A DNA stretch of 36,772 nucleotides from Brevibacillus massiliensis. Its GTDB lineage: Bacteria > Bacillota > Bacilli > Brevibacillales > Brevibacillaceae. The position numbers and the translations under genes are program-made. Shown piece after piece: positions 21,033 through 32,496 of the stretch (position 1 is its first letter; every line of letters starts with the position of its first letter). The notes beneath the pieces are model-generated. The model was not told the DNA's origin. It did not search any database and worked only from the letters and a program-made list of their open reading frames with translations. The DNA lies in assembly GCF_000311785.1 (NCBI RefSeq), contig NZ_HE978551.1, forward strand, positions 27,226 to 63,997, given 5' to 3'.

Positions 21033-21678
21033 TTTTGCGTGCCGCCTCCTTAAGCTCCTTCACTTCTTGCTTCAGCTCGTCGATTTGCCGCTGCAGCTGT
21101 CTGCACAAATCGGATACCGGGTCCGGCAGGTTGGCGTGGTCCAAATCGTTCGTCACCCGCTTTCCGTCCTGAATGACGATTTTGCCGGGAATCCCCACCA
21201 CCGTCGAATTGGGCGGGACTTCCTGCAGGACAACCGATCCTGCCCCGATTTTCGAGTTGTCCCCGATCGTAAATGAACCGAGGACCTTGGCTCCCGATGC
21301 GATGATTACGTTATTGCCTACCGTAGGGTGCCGCTTGCCTTTTTCTTTTCCTGTACCGCCCAGCGTAACCCCCTGATAAATCGTAACATTATCCCCGATT
21401 TCACAGGTTTCTCCAATCACCACGCCAGCTCCATGGTCAATGAACAGGCGTTTGCCGATCCGCGCTCCGGGGTGGATCTCAATCCCGGTCAAAAAACGCG
21501 TAAATTGCGAAACCATTCGAGCCGTCGTATACCATTTGGCCTTCCATAATTTGTGGGCGATGCGGTATCCCCACAGCGCGTGCAAGCCCGAGTAGGTCAG
21601 AACCACTTCCAGCGTGCTGCGTGCAGCCGGATCCCGCTCAAACACCGCTTCAATATCGTCCTTGAGACACTTCCACAT
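21013..21678 (-). CDS. cysE: Serine O-acetyltransferase
   Basis: CysE makes O-acetylserine from serine and acetyl-CoA, the committed step to cysteine. The 221-residue protein has the N-terminal helical domain ([30 protein letters not shown]) and the left-handed beta-helix of hexapeptide repeats with [44 protein letters not shown] predicted helix or coiled coil ([20 protein letters not shown]) ends it. The ATG has AGGAGG upstream. It is first in cysE-cysS, directly behind a Cys-specific T-box. This arrangement matches B. subtilis. Confidence 0.97.
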   Translation of the reverse strand: MWKCLKDDIEAVFERDPAARSTLEVVLTYSGLHALWGYRIAHKLWKAKWYTTARMVSQFTRFLTGIEIHPGARIGKRLFIDHGAGVVIGETCEIGDNVTIYQGVTLGGTGKEKGKRHPTVGNNVIIASGAKVLGSFTIGDNSKIGAGSVVLQEVPPNSTVVGIPGKIVIQDGKRVTNDLDHANLPDPVSDLCRQLQRQIDELKQEVKELKEAARKNEHSTI

Positions 21679-21711
21679 GGTGATCCCTCCTGCTCATGAC
21701 AAATTGCAAAA

Positions 21712-22010
21712 CAAAAAACCGCCCCATTGCCGGATCAACTCGGCTCAGAGACGGTTCGTACCGCGGTTCCACTCTGCTTAGGACTGCCTGATCTTCGGCC
21801 GTTTGGCACAAGATAGCTGCAGCCCTCGCTTTTTTCCCGTTAACGGAGGATACCGTTTTCCCCATACTGCCTGAAGGTCGCCCGACAGGGTTCAAGGAAC
21901 GGCTCACGGGTGCATTTCCAAACGGTTGCGCCGGGCAGCTTCCACCTGCTCTGCCCTCTCTGGGGACGCTCGCCATTTGTACTTCTCCCGATCAACGCCT
22001 TTGCGCTTAT
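21712..22010 (-). promoter_or_regulatory. Cysteine T-box leader of cysE-cysS
   Basis: On the minus strand the T-box core GTGGAACCGCGG (about 21761-21773) binds the uncharged tRNA acceptor end. A terminator stem with U6 follows (about 21714-21756). Upstream lie stem I features: GGGAGAAGTA (K-turn type) and an apical GGCAG/CTGCC hairpin. The likely specifier is TGC at 21912-21914 (Cys codon, in GAAATGCACC). Low charged tRNA-Cys should permit read-through into cysE-cysS. Confidence 0.93.
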
Positions 22011-22019
22011 TGCTGTTTT

Positions 22020-23486
22020 CTATGACAAGACACGCGACAAACGGTTCAACACCTGTTCACGGCCGATCAGATACAAGGTTTTGTCAAGATCGCGGCCGTG
22101 CTCCTGACCGGTGACAGCCACCCGAACCGGCATGAATAGCGCTTTTCCTTTATGCCCGGTCTCTTTCTGTACACTCTTTAAGCATGCCTTGATGCTTTCC
22201 ACATTGTATTCCGGCGCTTCCTCAAGGTGCCGTTTAAAGGCGGCAAGAACTTCCGGTACCTGCGGCTCGCGCAAAATACCTTTTGCCTCCTCATCATAAA
22301 CGACCTCATCAAGAAAGAAAAGAGCTGTCAACGGAACGATTTGCGCACAGTACGACATCTGCTCCTGATACAAGGCGACAATCTCGCGTACTCTTTCGTA
22401 TTCTTCCCGACTCAGGTCATTCTCAATAAAACCGGCCTTCTTCAAATGCGGCAAGCATAGCTCCACAATGGAATCCAGCGGCTGCTGCTTCAGATAGTGG
22501 TTGTTCATCCAATTCATTTTGGCTGCGTCAAAGACAGCCGGTGACTTGCTGACGCGTTCCAGGGAAAAGAGTTGGATCAAATCTTCCTTGGAGAAGATCT
22601 CTTCTTCTCCGGCTTCTCCGCCGGGAGACCAGCCCAACAGGACCAGGAAGTTGACGATCGCTTCCGGCAAGAATCCCAGGTCGCGGTATTGTTCGATAAA
22701 TTGAATGATGCTCTCGTCGCGTTTGCTCATTTTTTTGCCGTCCTGATTTAATATCAGGGCCAGGTGGGCAAACTGCGGCGGTTCCCATCCGAAGGCTTCG
22801 TAAATCATCAGCTGGCGCGGGGTGTTCGACAGGTGTTCCTCCCCGCGGATGACGTGACTGATCTTCATCAGGTAGTCATCGATGACGACGGCAAAATTAT
22901 AAGTAGGGATGCCGTCGGGGCGGCAGATGACGAAGTCGCCCATGCCGTTTGATTCAAAGCGGACTTCACCGCGAATCAAATCGTTTACGATGTACTCCCG
23001 GTTGTCTGGAACGAGAAAGTGAACGGACGGCACGCGTCCCTCTTGTTCATACCGGGCTTTTTGTTCGGGAGTGACATGGCGATGCTTTTCTGCGATTCGC
23101 GGTGTCTCTCCACGGGCAATCTGCTCTTCCCGTTCGGCATCCAGCTCTTCCTTCGTCGCCCAACAGTAGTAGGCTTTGCCTTCCGCGAGCAGTTGGTCAA
23201 TGTACTTGCGGTAGATGTCCAAACGGTCCATCTGGCGGTAAGGGGCATACGGGCCGCCGATGTCGACGCCTTCATCCCACTCAACGCCGAGCCATTTCAA
23301 ATTCTCCATCTGCTTTTCCGCTGCATTCTCTACATTGCGGGTTTGGTCTGTATCTTCAATCCGCACGATAAACTTCCCGCCGAGACGGCGTGCGAGCAAA
23401 TAGTTAAACAGAGCAGTACGAGCCCCGCCTATGTGGAGATGTCCTGTAGGGCTGGGAGCATAACGTAACCGGATCTCGTTCGACAT
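22020..23486 (-). CDS. gltX: Glutamyl-tRNA synthetase
   Basis: This 488-residue class I synthetase charges tRNA-Glu. In most Bacillales it also misacylates tRNA-Gln for later amidation; whether that holds here cannot be seen. HIGG (18-21) and KMSKR (252-256) form the ATP site. The full C-terminal anticodon-binding domain is present. The opening [15 protein letters not shown] is typical. It lies 48 bp after ispF, and its stop codon is directly followed by the T-box of cysE. Confidence 0.98.
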   Translation of the reverse strand: MSNEIRLRYAPSPTGHLHIGGARTALFNYLLARRLGGKFIVRIEDTDQTRNVENAAEKQMENLKWLGVEWDEGVDIGGPYAPYRQMDRLDIYRKYIDQLLAEGKAYYCWATKEELDAEREEQIARGETPRIAEKHRHVTPEQKARYEQEGRVPSVHFLVPDNREYIVNDLIRGEVRFESNGMGDFVICRPDGIPTYNFAVVIDDYLMKISHVIRGEEHLSNTPRQLMIYEAFGWEPPQFAHLALILNQDGKKMSKRDESIIQFIEQYRDLGFLPEAIVNFLVLLGWSPGGEAGEEEIFSKEDLIQLFSLERVSKSPAVFDAAKMNWMNNHYLKQQPLDSIVELCLPHLKKAGFIENDLSREEYERVREIVALYQEQMSYCAQIVPLTALFFLDEVVYDEEAKGILREPQVPEVLAAFKRHLEEAPEYNVESIKACLKSVQKETGHKGKALFMPVRVAVTGQEHGRDLDKTLYLIGREQVLNRLSRVLS

Positions 23487-23534
23487 GATGCACCATCCTT
23501 ATTTCATCTGACAATAAAAATCATACTACCACGT

Positions 23535-24008
23535 TCACGCCTTGACAAGCAAACATACAGCCTGGGCAGCAATTCCCTCTCCCCGGCCGGTAAAACCCAG
23601 CTGCTCTGTCGTCGTCGCTTTAATGTTGACCTGCGACGTCTCCGCTTCCAGCGCTTCAGCCACGCGCTTTTGTATGCTCGGAATATACGGAGCCATCTTT
23701 GGCGCCTGGGCGATAATCGTCGCGTCCAAATTGCCAAGGACGTACCCCTGCTGCTTGACCCGGTGCCATACCTGAAGCAGCAGCTCCATGCTGTCGGCAT
23801 CTTTATAGGCGGGATCCGTATCGGGAAAATGGCGCCCGATATCTCCTTCGCCGATCGCTCCAAGCAGGGCATCTGTAATGGCATGAAGCAGCACATCCGC
23901 GTCCGAATGGCCAAGCAGACCTTTTTCATATGGGATGGTCACTCCGCCAATCATGCACGGACGACCTTCGACCAACTGATGTACATCGAACCCTTGTCCA
24001 ATTCTCAT
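23535..24008 (-). CDS. ispF: 2-C-methyl-D-erythritol 2,4-cyclodiphosphate synthase
   Basis: IspF makes MEcPP in the non-mevalonate isoprenoid pathway. The 157-residue protein has the zinc ligands Asp8, His10 and His42 in [11 protein letters not shown] and [10 protein letters not shown]. The conserved [12 protein letters not shown] and [25 protein letters not shown] segments are also present. I start at the ATG at 24008; a GTG directly before it is the other option. It follows ispD by six bases, so the two enzymes acting on the same pathway are coupled. Confidence 0.97.
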   Translation of the reverse strand: MRIGQGFDVHQLVEGRPCMIGGVTIPYEKGLLGHSDADVLLHAITDALLGAIGEGDIGRHFPDTDPAYKDADSMELLLQVWHRVKQQGYVLGNLDATIIAQAPKMAPYIPSIQKRVAEALEAETSQVNIKATTTEQLGFTGRGEGIAAQAVCLLVKA

Positions 24009-24014
24009 CACTTT

Positions 24015-24704
24015 CTACTCCCGCTCCCTTCTTCTCCGCAGTATCTCTTCGCCAAACCAGAGGTCATCCGGAGTGGTTATCTTGATATTTTCATAACTGC
24101 CGGGAATGACGGACACCTTGTAGCCCAGCCACTCTACCAGCATCGCGTCATCCGTTCCCTGCTTCCCCGCCTGGTACGCTTCCATGTGGGCTTTTAACAG
24201 TAAGGAAACACGAAAAGCTTGTGGGGTTTGAACCGCCCACAAGCTCTCACGTGCCGGCGTTGCCTCGACGATTCCGGTAGGGTTGACAATCTTGATCGTA
24301 TCCTTGACCGGGACCGCCATAATCACTGCATCCTCTGTCCGCACCTTGGAAATGGTTGCACTGATCTGTTCATGTGTAACGAAAGGCCTTGCAGCATCGT
24401 GTACCAAAACATAAGATATCGCTTCAGAGAGCAAAGCAAGCCCCGACCTGACGCTATCCTGCCGCTCTGCGCCGCCGATGGCCAATTTTACCTGATAAGA
24501 TTCGTGCTTCAACCAGGCTTTTACTTCCGACATATCCGACTCGTGTACGACGAGCACTATTTCTCCAATGTCCGGGTGGGTTGCAAACCGCTCTACGGTA
24601 TGAGCCAAGATTGACTTGCCTCCCAGCGGCAGCCACAATTTGTTGCGGCCCGCACCCATGCGTTTCCCGGTACCAGCCGCTACGATAACCACGCCCGTAT
24701 CCAC
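24015..24704 (-). CDS. ispD: 2-C-methyl-D-erythritol 4-phosphate cytidylyltransferase
   Basis: IspD transfers CMP from CTP to methylerythritol phosphate. The protein has the nucleotide-binding loop VIVAAGTGKRMGAGRNK, with the conserved Arg and Lys in it. VHDAARPFV and the VPVKDTIK segment of the family are present. I choose GTG 24704 (about 229 residues) because GGAGAGG lies six bases upstream; a GTG five codons earlier (24719) has no such site. It lies 53 bp behind yacL and six bases before ispF. Confidence 0.95.
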   Translation of the reverse strand: MDTGVVIVAAGTGKRMGAGRNKLWLPLGGKSILAHTVERFATHPDIGEIVLVVHESDMSEVKAWLKHESYQVKLAIGGAERQDSVRSGLALLSEAISYVLVHDAARPFVTHEQISATISKVRTEDAVIMAVPVKDTIKIVNPTGIVEATPARESLWAVQTPQAFRVSLLLKAHMEAYQAGKQGTDDAMLVEWLGYKVSVIPGSYENIKITTPDDLWFGEEILRRRRERE

Positions 24705-24757
24705 GCAAATCCTCTCCACATCTCATCTTTAAAGGTATCGGAAACGTCGCAATACGC

Positions 24758-25840
24758 TTACAGCGCCTTTTCCAGCAGCTTCGGTTTGGCAAATATCATC
24801 CTGCCCGCCGACGTCTGCAGCACGCTCGTCACCAGCACATCGACTTCCGATCCGATGTACTCCCTTCCGCCTTCTACGACAATCATCGTCCCGTCATCCA
24901 GGTACGCTACGCCTTGTCCGTATTCCTTCCCGTCTTTAATGACCTGTACGTGCAATTCTTCACCAGGCAACACGACCGGCTTGACAGCATTCGCCAGATC
25001 ATTGATATTGAGTACGGGGACGCCCTGCAGTTCACATACTTTATTGAGGTTGAAGTCGTTGGTGACTACTTTTCCGTTCAATACCTTTGCGAGCTTAATC
25101 AGCTTACTATCTACTTCGCTAATTTCTTCAAAATCCCCTTCATAAATCTGCACTTTGACTTTTAACTCTTTTTGAATTTTGTTCAGGATGTCCAGGCCGC
25201 GCCGACCGCGATTCCGCTTCAGGACGTCCGACGAATCGGCGATGTGCTGAAGCTCTTCCAGAACGAATCCCGGAATGACCAAAGCTCCTTCAATAAATCC
25301 TGTGCGGCAGATGTCGGCGATCCTTCCGTCGATAATCACGCTGGTATCGAGAATCTTATGTTCGACGTTTGCCGCGACGCTCGTATCTTTCTTCGCCTTT
25401 TCTTTTCTCCCGATCGAGAACACGGACATAATCTCTTCCTTTTTGCGGAAACCTACCTGGAATCCCAGGTAACCGAGCAGTCCGGATACAATCAAAGGCA
25501 GGAACGGGATAGGAATGCTGTTGATGGGCAGGAATAATAAAAAGGCAACAATAAGTCCAATGATCAATCCCATCGCTCCGAACATGACATCTGTAATCGG
25601 AAGCTTAACGAGCATTTCCTCTCCCCAACGCACGGTGTTGACGACGTACTCAACCAACCAATTGCTCAGAAAATAGAAGACGACAAGCCCGATCACGATC
25701 CCGATATAAGGCGTCACCCCGGCCGGCGGCATCCCAATTTTCAGCAGTGAATCTAACAGATGAAAGAGTCCCGGACCGAATTGGTACCCCAACAAACCAC
25801 CAACAACAAGAAATAGTATTTTAACAACACGCTTTAACAT
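24758..25840 (-). CDS. yacL: Membrane PIN/TRAM-domain protein YacL
   Basis: This 360-residue protein has four N-terminal membrane segments (about 5-28, 42-64, 84-105 and 110-130). A PIN nuclease-like domain follows (from about 162, HKILDTSVIIDGRIADI, with Asp165 and Asp171 in the acidic site), and then a C-terminal TRAM RNA-binding domain (about 285-345). The layout suggests a membrane-tethered RNase or RNA-binding protein, but no substrate is established. An AAGGAGG site precedes the ATG. It has its own promoter with a 16-bp palindrome in the spacer. In B. subtilis it directly follows disA; here pssA and a divergent gene separate them. Confidence 0.93.
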   Translation of the reverse strand: MLKRVVKILFLVVGGLLGYQFGPGLFHLLDSLLKIGMPPAGVTPYIGIVIGLVVFYFLSNWLVEYVVNTVRWGEEMLVKLPITDVMFGAMGLIIGLIVAFLLFLPINSIPIPFLPLIVSGLLGYLGFQVGFRKKEEIMSVFSIGRKEKAKKDTSVAANVEHKILDTSVIIDGRIADICRTGFIEGALVIPGFVLEELQHIADSSDVLKRNRGRRGLDILNKIQKELKVKVQIYEGDFEEISEVDSKLIKLAKVLNGKVVTNDFNLNKVCELQGVPVLNINDLANAVKPVVLPGEELHVQVIKDGKEYGQGVAYLDDGTMIVVEGGREYIGSEVDVLVTSVLQTSAGRMIFAKPKLLEKAL

Positions 25841-25936
25841 GCGTTCACCTCCTTTTATTAATATAGACAGAAGAACCCAAGAAAAACCCTGCCATGTAAG
25901 AAAGTGTCAGATTAGTTTTCATTCGTCTTATCCCTC

Positions 25937-25966
25937 ACTATATCAGAAAAATTTTTCTGGTGTCAA
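25937..25966 (-). promoter_or_regulatory. Promoter of yacL with palindromic operator-like spacer
   Basis: On the minus strand TTGACA (25961-25966) and TATAGT (25937-25942) are 18 bp apart, and the -10 is extended (TGA). The spacer contains a perfect 16-bp palindrome, CAGAAAAATTTTTCTG, at 25944-25959. That position between -35 and -10 would suit a repressor, or could reflect DNA bending. Confidence 0.8.
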
Positions 25967-26033
25967 ATAGGTCAAAAATTTTACCACACTCTCAGAATCT
26001 TAGTCAACATAAACCGCTCTGCAATTTCCTGAT

Positions 26034-26063
26034 TTGACAGCCCGCAGCGAAGATCATTATAAT
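26034..26063 (+). promoter_or_regulatory. Sigma-A promoter of the plus-strand gene
   Basis: TTGACA (26034-26039) and TATAAT (26058-26063) are both perfect hexamers with an 18-bp spacer. They face away from the yacL promoter, about 70 bp from it. Confidence 0.87.
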
Positions 26064-26126
26064 TAGCAGTGAAAGGTGATCAAAAATTCTGACGAATGCC
26101 CTATCTTAATACAGAGGTGATACACG

Positions 26127-26522
26127 TTGGGCGAAAATATGCTAGGCGAATTTCAAGAGCAAGTTTCTCAGTTGCTCATTCGACACCGCAGCGTACTGGA
26201 CGTTCTTTCCAAAACCCAAGAGTCCACAGCTCGTATCAACCGGGCGCTGACCAAGGCGATAACCGAATGTGGCTGCGTTCAAATAACGGCGAAAAAACAA
26301 CCTTACGATACGAGCAAGAGCCTGGAGGAAAACCGCGAGCATTTGGATACCCATTTTTCCGGCCATCTATGCGAGCACTGCCGGGATGTTTTGACAGAGG
26401 AACTGGGAAAAAATCTGTTTTACCTGACTGCGCTATGCAACATCGCGGAGATCAAATTTGCCGACGTCTTAAAAAGCGAAGGAGAACGGCTGAATACCCT
26501 GGGTGTGTTCAATCTCTCCTGA
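26127..26522 (+). CDS. Uncharacterised 131-residue protein, MazG-like degenerate motif
   Basis: I do not recognise a proven function. I recall similar short proteins (RHRS.LDVLSK ... R.NRA..KA.TECGC) from Brevibacillus and Paenibacillus near disA, some filed under a DUF, but I cannot confirm the name. Residues 67-95 read EENRE, 20 residues, then ELGK. This resembles the MazG metal motif EExxE-x(12-28)-ExxD with the last Asp replaced by Lys; the following NLFYLTALCNI also resembles MazG proteins. Cys48, Cys50, Cys82 and Cys85 (HLCEHC) could bind metal. Start is TTG at 26127, six bases after GAGGTGA; an ATG four codons later is less well spaced. It is the only plus-strand gene, with its own strong promoter and terminator. 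Confidence 0.82.
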   Translation: MGENMLGEFQEQVSQLLIRHRSVLDVLSKTQESTARINRALTKAITECGCVQITAKKQPYDTSKSLEENREHLDTHFSGHLCEHCRDVLTEELGKNLFYLTALCNIAEIKFADVLKSEGERLNTLGVFNLS

Positions 26523-26588
26523 CCACGTCCGGCAAAAACAAATTCCTCCCGTCCCTAAGTATTACGTGCAAGTCGCCCGGAAAGTTGC

Positions 26589-26628
26589 AAAAAGCCCCGT
26601 TGAATTCATCTCAACAGGGCTTTTTTTT
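26589..26628. terminator. Bidirectional terminator between the plus-strand gene and pssA
   Basis: A long stem (26589-26603 with 26611-26625, one mismatch, 7-nt loop) is flanked by A and T runs on either side. It can end the plus-strand gene (T8 at 26621-26628) and also the minus-strand pssA transcript, whose stop codon it overlaps. Confidence 0.88.
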
Positions 26629-27355
26629 AGTCAAACGGAAGCGGTTCCTCTTCGGATACTTCTTTCTTCCGCGTTTTTTTCAAAGAAAGGTCAACGTTTT
26701 TTTTTATCCCGTAAAGAGCGTACAGCGCGAGCGGCAAAAATACGATTTTCGGGAATTCGCTCGGGAACCTGATCGCGATACCGACGACAAGAATGACGAT
26801 CAGTGGTGTAATCCAATACGCCGCTTTCGGGATACCCACTTTTTTGAAGTTGGGGTATTTGATGTTGGAAACCATCAAAAACGCCAGCAGCAGCATGCCG
26901 AGCAGCAGGAACACAGGCGAAAACCACTTGTGGTACAAGGCTAGTGTCGCCAGTACGCCGCCTGCGGCGGTAATCGGCAAGCCGATAAAGTAACCGGGTA
27001 CTCCTGCCTGTACATTAAAACGGGCAAGGCGCAGCGCCCCGCAAATCGGAAAAGAAGCCGTTACCAGTATACCCAGCAAGTTCATATCCTGCAGGGCGAC
27101 GACGTACATGATAAAAGCGGGTGCGACCCCGAACGTAATCACATCGGACAGCGAATCCAACTCCTTGCCGAATTCGCTTTGCGCATTCAGCATTCTCGCT
27201 ACACGCCCGTCCAACCCGTCAAGCAGCATACCGATGATAACGGTAATGGCCGCATAATCGACATAATGATCTCCCTGAAATGCAAAAATGATTGCAATAA
27301 CTCCCAGAAATAAATTCCCAACAGTCAACATGCTCGGAAAAGCCTTCACGAACAT
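26627..27355 (-). CDS. pssA: CDP-diacylglycerol-serine O-phosphatidyltransferase
   Basis: PssA makes phosphatidylserine, the precursor of phosphatidylethanolamine, at the membrane. The CDP-alcohol phosphotransferase signature DG-x2-AR-x8-G-x3-D-x3-D is exact, with Asp46, Asp49, Asp67 and Asp71. About seven hydrophobic spans follow over 242 residues, ending in a charged cytoplasmic tail (KKTRKKEVSEEEPLPFD). The ATG has AGGAGG upstream. It lies just after disA and ends at a terminator shared with the convergent gene. In B. subtilis pssA lies elsewhere, so this position is a lineage marker. Confidence 0.95.
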   Translation of the reverse strand: MFVKAFPSMLTVGNLFLGVIAIIFAFQGDHYVDYAAITVIIGMLLDGLDGRVARMLNAQSEFGKELDSLSDVITFGVAPAFIMYVVALQDMNLLGILVTASFPICGALRLARFNVQAGVPGYFIGLPITAAGGVLATLALYHKWFSPVFLLLGMLLLAFLMVSNIKYPNFKKVGIPKAAYWITPLIVILVVGIAIRFPSEFPKIVFLPLALYALYGIKKNVDLSLKKTRKKEVSEEEPLPFD

Positions 27356-27433
27356 TGGACTACCTCCTGAATAAGTGGTTAAAGCTTACAACTAACGCGA
27401 GGGTGTTTCATTGCTGACAGTGGATAATATTCT

Positions 27434-27463
27434 ATACTATTGTACTCTAAATATGCCTGTCAA
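27434..27463 (-). promoter_or_regulatory. Possible promoter of pssA
   Basis: On the minus strand TTGACA (27458-27463), inside the last codons of disA, is 18 bp from TAGTAT (27434-27439). It would let pssA be read apart from radA-disA. The -10 is imperfect. Confidence 0.55.
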
Positions 27464-28523
27464 TGAACACCTGCTCCTGGATCCGCTTCAGTCCATCTTT
27501 AATGGCTCGCGCGCGAACCTCTCCCACGCCATCTACTTCGTCCAGTTCCTCGATTGTTGCCATCATAATACGCGGCAGATTGTGAAAATGGTCCACTAAG
27601 TTTGCCACGATACCGGAAGGCAAGCGCGGGATTTTGCTTAAGATCCGGTAACCGCGCGGGGAGACCAGCTCCTCCAGCGGATTTGTGTTCGCTGAATAAC
27701 CAAGAAGTTGGATCAGGGATGTCGAATCGCGAAGTTCCTCCGACGGCATTTTTTTCATTTCGGCAAGTACCCGATAGCCGTCAACCTGTAAATCCCGGCT
27801 GTAATCCCGGATCAGCAGGTAAGCTTCTTCCTCGATGTTGGCCACCAGCTCGACAAGCTGCATGCTGATCAATCGTCCTTCTACGCCGAGCTCGTTGATG
27901 TACTTGATGATTTCCTCTTTTACCCTAAGCACCATTTCGATGCGCTGCATCACTGCGACGACCTCTGACAAAGTCACCAATTCCTCAAATTCAAGCGCCG
28001 CCAGATTCGTCAGGGATTGATCCAGGACCGATTTGTACTTCTCCAACGTCTGTACGGCTTGATTGGCTTTTGTCAGAATGACGCCAATATCCTTTAAGGC
28101 ATAGCGAAAATTGCCGCGGTACAGCGTGATAATATTGCGCCGTTGTGAAATGGCGATGACCAGATGATTCGTCTGTTTTGCCACTCGCTCCGCCGTGCGG
28201 TGCCGCGTTCCCGTCTCCATCGACGGGATCTGTTGGCTGGGGAGCAGCTGGGTGTTGGCGTACAAAATCCGCCGAACGTCTTCACTAAGTATAATCGCCC
28301 CATCCATCTTCGCTAATTCGTATAAATGGGCCGGTGTAAACTCACAATTAATGGAAAAGCCGCCGTCAATCATATTTTTCATTTCCTGGCTGAAACCAAG
28401 TACGATCAAAGCACCGGTCTTTGCCCGAAGGACGTTGTCCAAACCTTCCCGGAGCGGCGAACCGGGGGCAACAAGTCGCAAAACATCGCTGACCTGCAGC
28501 TCTTTCTTAGCTGTATCCTGCAT
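27447..28523 (-). CDS. disA: DNA integrity scanning protein, diadenylate cyclase DisA
   Basis: DisA makes c-di-AMP from two ATP and scans DNA for branched structures, pausing synthesis at lesions. The 358-residue protein has the cyclase domain with DGA (74-76) and TGTRHR (104-109, RHR motif). A linker helix bundle follows, then the C-terminal helix-hairpin-helix DNA-binding domain (about 290-350, [19 protein letters not shown] ... [16 protein letters not shown]). All catalytic motifs are intact. It starts three bases after radA, an arrangement that fits the known RadA-DisA functional link in DNA repair. Confidence 0.97.
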   Translation of the reverse strand: MQDTAKKELQVSDVLRLVAPGSPLREGLDNVLRAKTGALIVLGFSQEMKNMIDGGFSINCEFTPAHLYELAKMDGAIILSEDVRRILYANTQLLPSQQIPSMETGTRHRTAERVAKQTNHLVIAISQRRNIITLYRGNFRYALKDIGVILTKANQAVQTLEKYKSVLDQSLTNLAALEFEELVTLSEVVAVMQRIEMVLRVKEEIIKYINELGVEGRLISMQLVELVANIEEEAYLLIRDYSRDLQVDGYRVLAEMKKMPSEELRDSTSLIQLLGYSANTNPLEELVSPRGYRILSKIPRLPSGIVANLVDHFHNLPRIMMATIEELDEVDGVGEVRARAIKDGLKRIQEQVFIDRHI

Positions 28524-28526
28524 GAT

Positions 28527-29894
28527 TTACCCCCTTAACACCTCGTGCAGCGCCTCTTCCACGTTACGTATTCCGACTACTTCGATATCCGGCAGCGATT
28601 CAATGCCGCGCATGTTTTTCTCGGGGATGATCACCCGTTTAAAACCAAGTTTTTGCGCCTCGCGAATCCGCTGATCGATCCGGGAGACTCCTCTCACCTC
28701 ACCGGTCAGCCCCACCTCGCCGATGACGACATCAAACGGCCTGGCGGGAACGTCGCGAAAGCTGCTGGCCAAGCTAACCACAATGGCCAAGTCGACGGCA
28801 GGCTCGTCAAGCCGGACTCCGCCGGCGACATTGACGTAGGCATCCTGATTTTGCAGCATCAGCCCAACCCGTTTTTCCAGCACTGCCATTAGCATGGATA
28901 CCCGCTGGTGATCGACGCCTGTAGCCATCCGTCGGGCGGTGACAAAACTGGTGGGTGAAACCAGCGCCTGCAGCTCCACCAATACAGGCCGGGTCCCTTC
29001 CATACTGGCGACGACAGTAGAACCCGACACGCCGACAGGGCGCTCCGCCAAGAAAATTTCCGAGGGGTTGGTCACTTCTTCCAATCCCCGATCCTTCATT
29101 TCAAAAATACCCATTTCATTCGTTGAGCCAAACCGATTCTTTACCGCGCGAAGAATTCGGTACGTGTTGTGCCGCTCCCCTTCAAAGTAGAGTACCGCGT
29201 CTACCATGTGTTCGAGCATTCGCGGTCCGGCGATGGCCCCTTCCTTCGTCACGTGGCCGACGATAAAGGTTGCAATCCCCTTCCCTTTGGCAATTCTCAT
29301 CAAATGGGCTGTGGTCTCGCGTACCTGGGCCACACTGCCCGCCGCCGAGGTGACAGCGGGATGAAACACGGTCTGAATCGAGTCAACGACCATCACGGAA
29401 GGATTCACCGCGTTGATCTGTTCTTCTATCTGTTCGAGGTCGGTTTCGGCAACGACGTACAATTGATCGCTCTTTACGCGTAGACGGTCGGCCCGCAGCT
29501 TGATCTGCTTGGCTGATTCCTCGCCGGAGATATACAGCACCTTTTGGCCTTGAGCCGCAAGCGTACATGATGTTTGGAGCAGCAGGGTCGACTTGCCGAT
29601 CCCGGGATCCCCTCCGACCAGTACCAGTGAACCGGGGACCAAGCCCCCTCCGAGCACCCGATTCAATTCGCCGATCGTCGTATCGAAGCGCGGTTCTTCC
29701 GCTCCGACCACCTCTGCGAGAGGCTGGGCAATCTGCCTGGAAAAGACGCTTTTGCTGCGGTTTCCAGCGGAGGTTTTAACAGCGATCTCCTCGACCAAAG
29801 TATTCCACTGCTGACAACCCGGACATTTTCCCAACCACTTGGGGCTTTCATAGCCACATTCTTGACATGCGTATTTCGATTTATACTTTGACAT
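28527..29894 (-). CDS. radA: DNA repair protein RadA (Sms)
   Basis: RadA is a RecA-like ATPase that drives branch migration during recombinational repair. The 455-residue protein starts with a zinc finger (Cys10, Cys13, Cys24, Cys27). A RecA-type core follows with Walker [11 protein letters not shown] (94-103) and the RadA-specific KNRFGS motif (252-257). The C-terminal part is Lon-protease-like. AGGAG is seven bases before the ATG. It follows the clpC terminator, and disA follows after three bases. No clear promoter is seen in the 117-base gap, so read-through from clpC may supply it. Confidence 0.97.
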   Translation of the reverse strand: MSKYKSKYACQECGYESPKWLGKCPGCQQWNTLVEEIAVKTSAGNRSKSVFSRQIAQPLAEVVGAEEPRFDTTIGELNRVLGGGLVPGSLVLVGGDPGIGKSTLLLQTSCTLAAQGQKVLYISGEESAKQIKLRADRLRVKSDQLYVVAETDLEQIEEQINAVNPSVMVVDSIQTVFHPAVTSAAGSVAQVRETTAHLMRIAKGKGIATFIVGHVTKEGAIAGPRMLEHMVDAVLYFEGERHNTYRILRAVKNRFGSTNEMGIFEMKDRGLEEVTNPSEIFLAERPVGVSGSTVVASMEGTRPVLVELQALVSPTSFVTARRMATGVDHQRVSMLMAVLEKRVGLMLQNQDAYVNVAGGVRLDEPAVDLAIVVSLASSFRDVPARPFDVVIGEVGLTGEVRGVSRIDQRIREAQKLGFKRVIIPEKNMRGIESLPDIEVVGIRNVEEALHEVLRG

Positions 29895-29974
29895 ACGTAT
29901 ACTCCTGTTATTACGATTTCATTCTACCTAAGATTCGTTGATTTTTTTCGTTCTCCTTCTCTGACGAAAGGACC

Positions 29975-30003
29975 AAAAGAAAAATCCCCGGCGATCCGGG
30001 GAT
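29975..30003 (-). terminator. Intrinsic terminator after clpC
   Basis: On the minus strand a perfect 8-bp stem (ATCCCCGG with CCGGGGAT, 29984-29991 and 29996-30003, 4-nt loop) is followed by a U-rich run. It ends the ctsR operon nine bases after the clpC stop. Confidence 0.9.
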
Positions 30004-30011
30004 CAGAACAA

Positions 30012-32471
<2,460 letters not shown>

Positions 32472-32496
32472 ATCTGTAGCACCTCCAAAATCTTTT

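Noticed and set aside
29895-29983. Promoter for radA (TAGAAT around 29920)
   Set aside because: No acceptable -35 at 16-18 bp, so I left it out.
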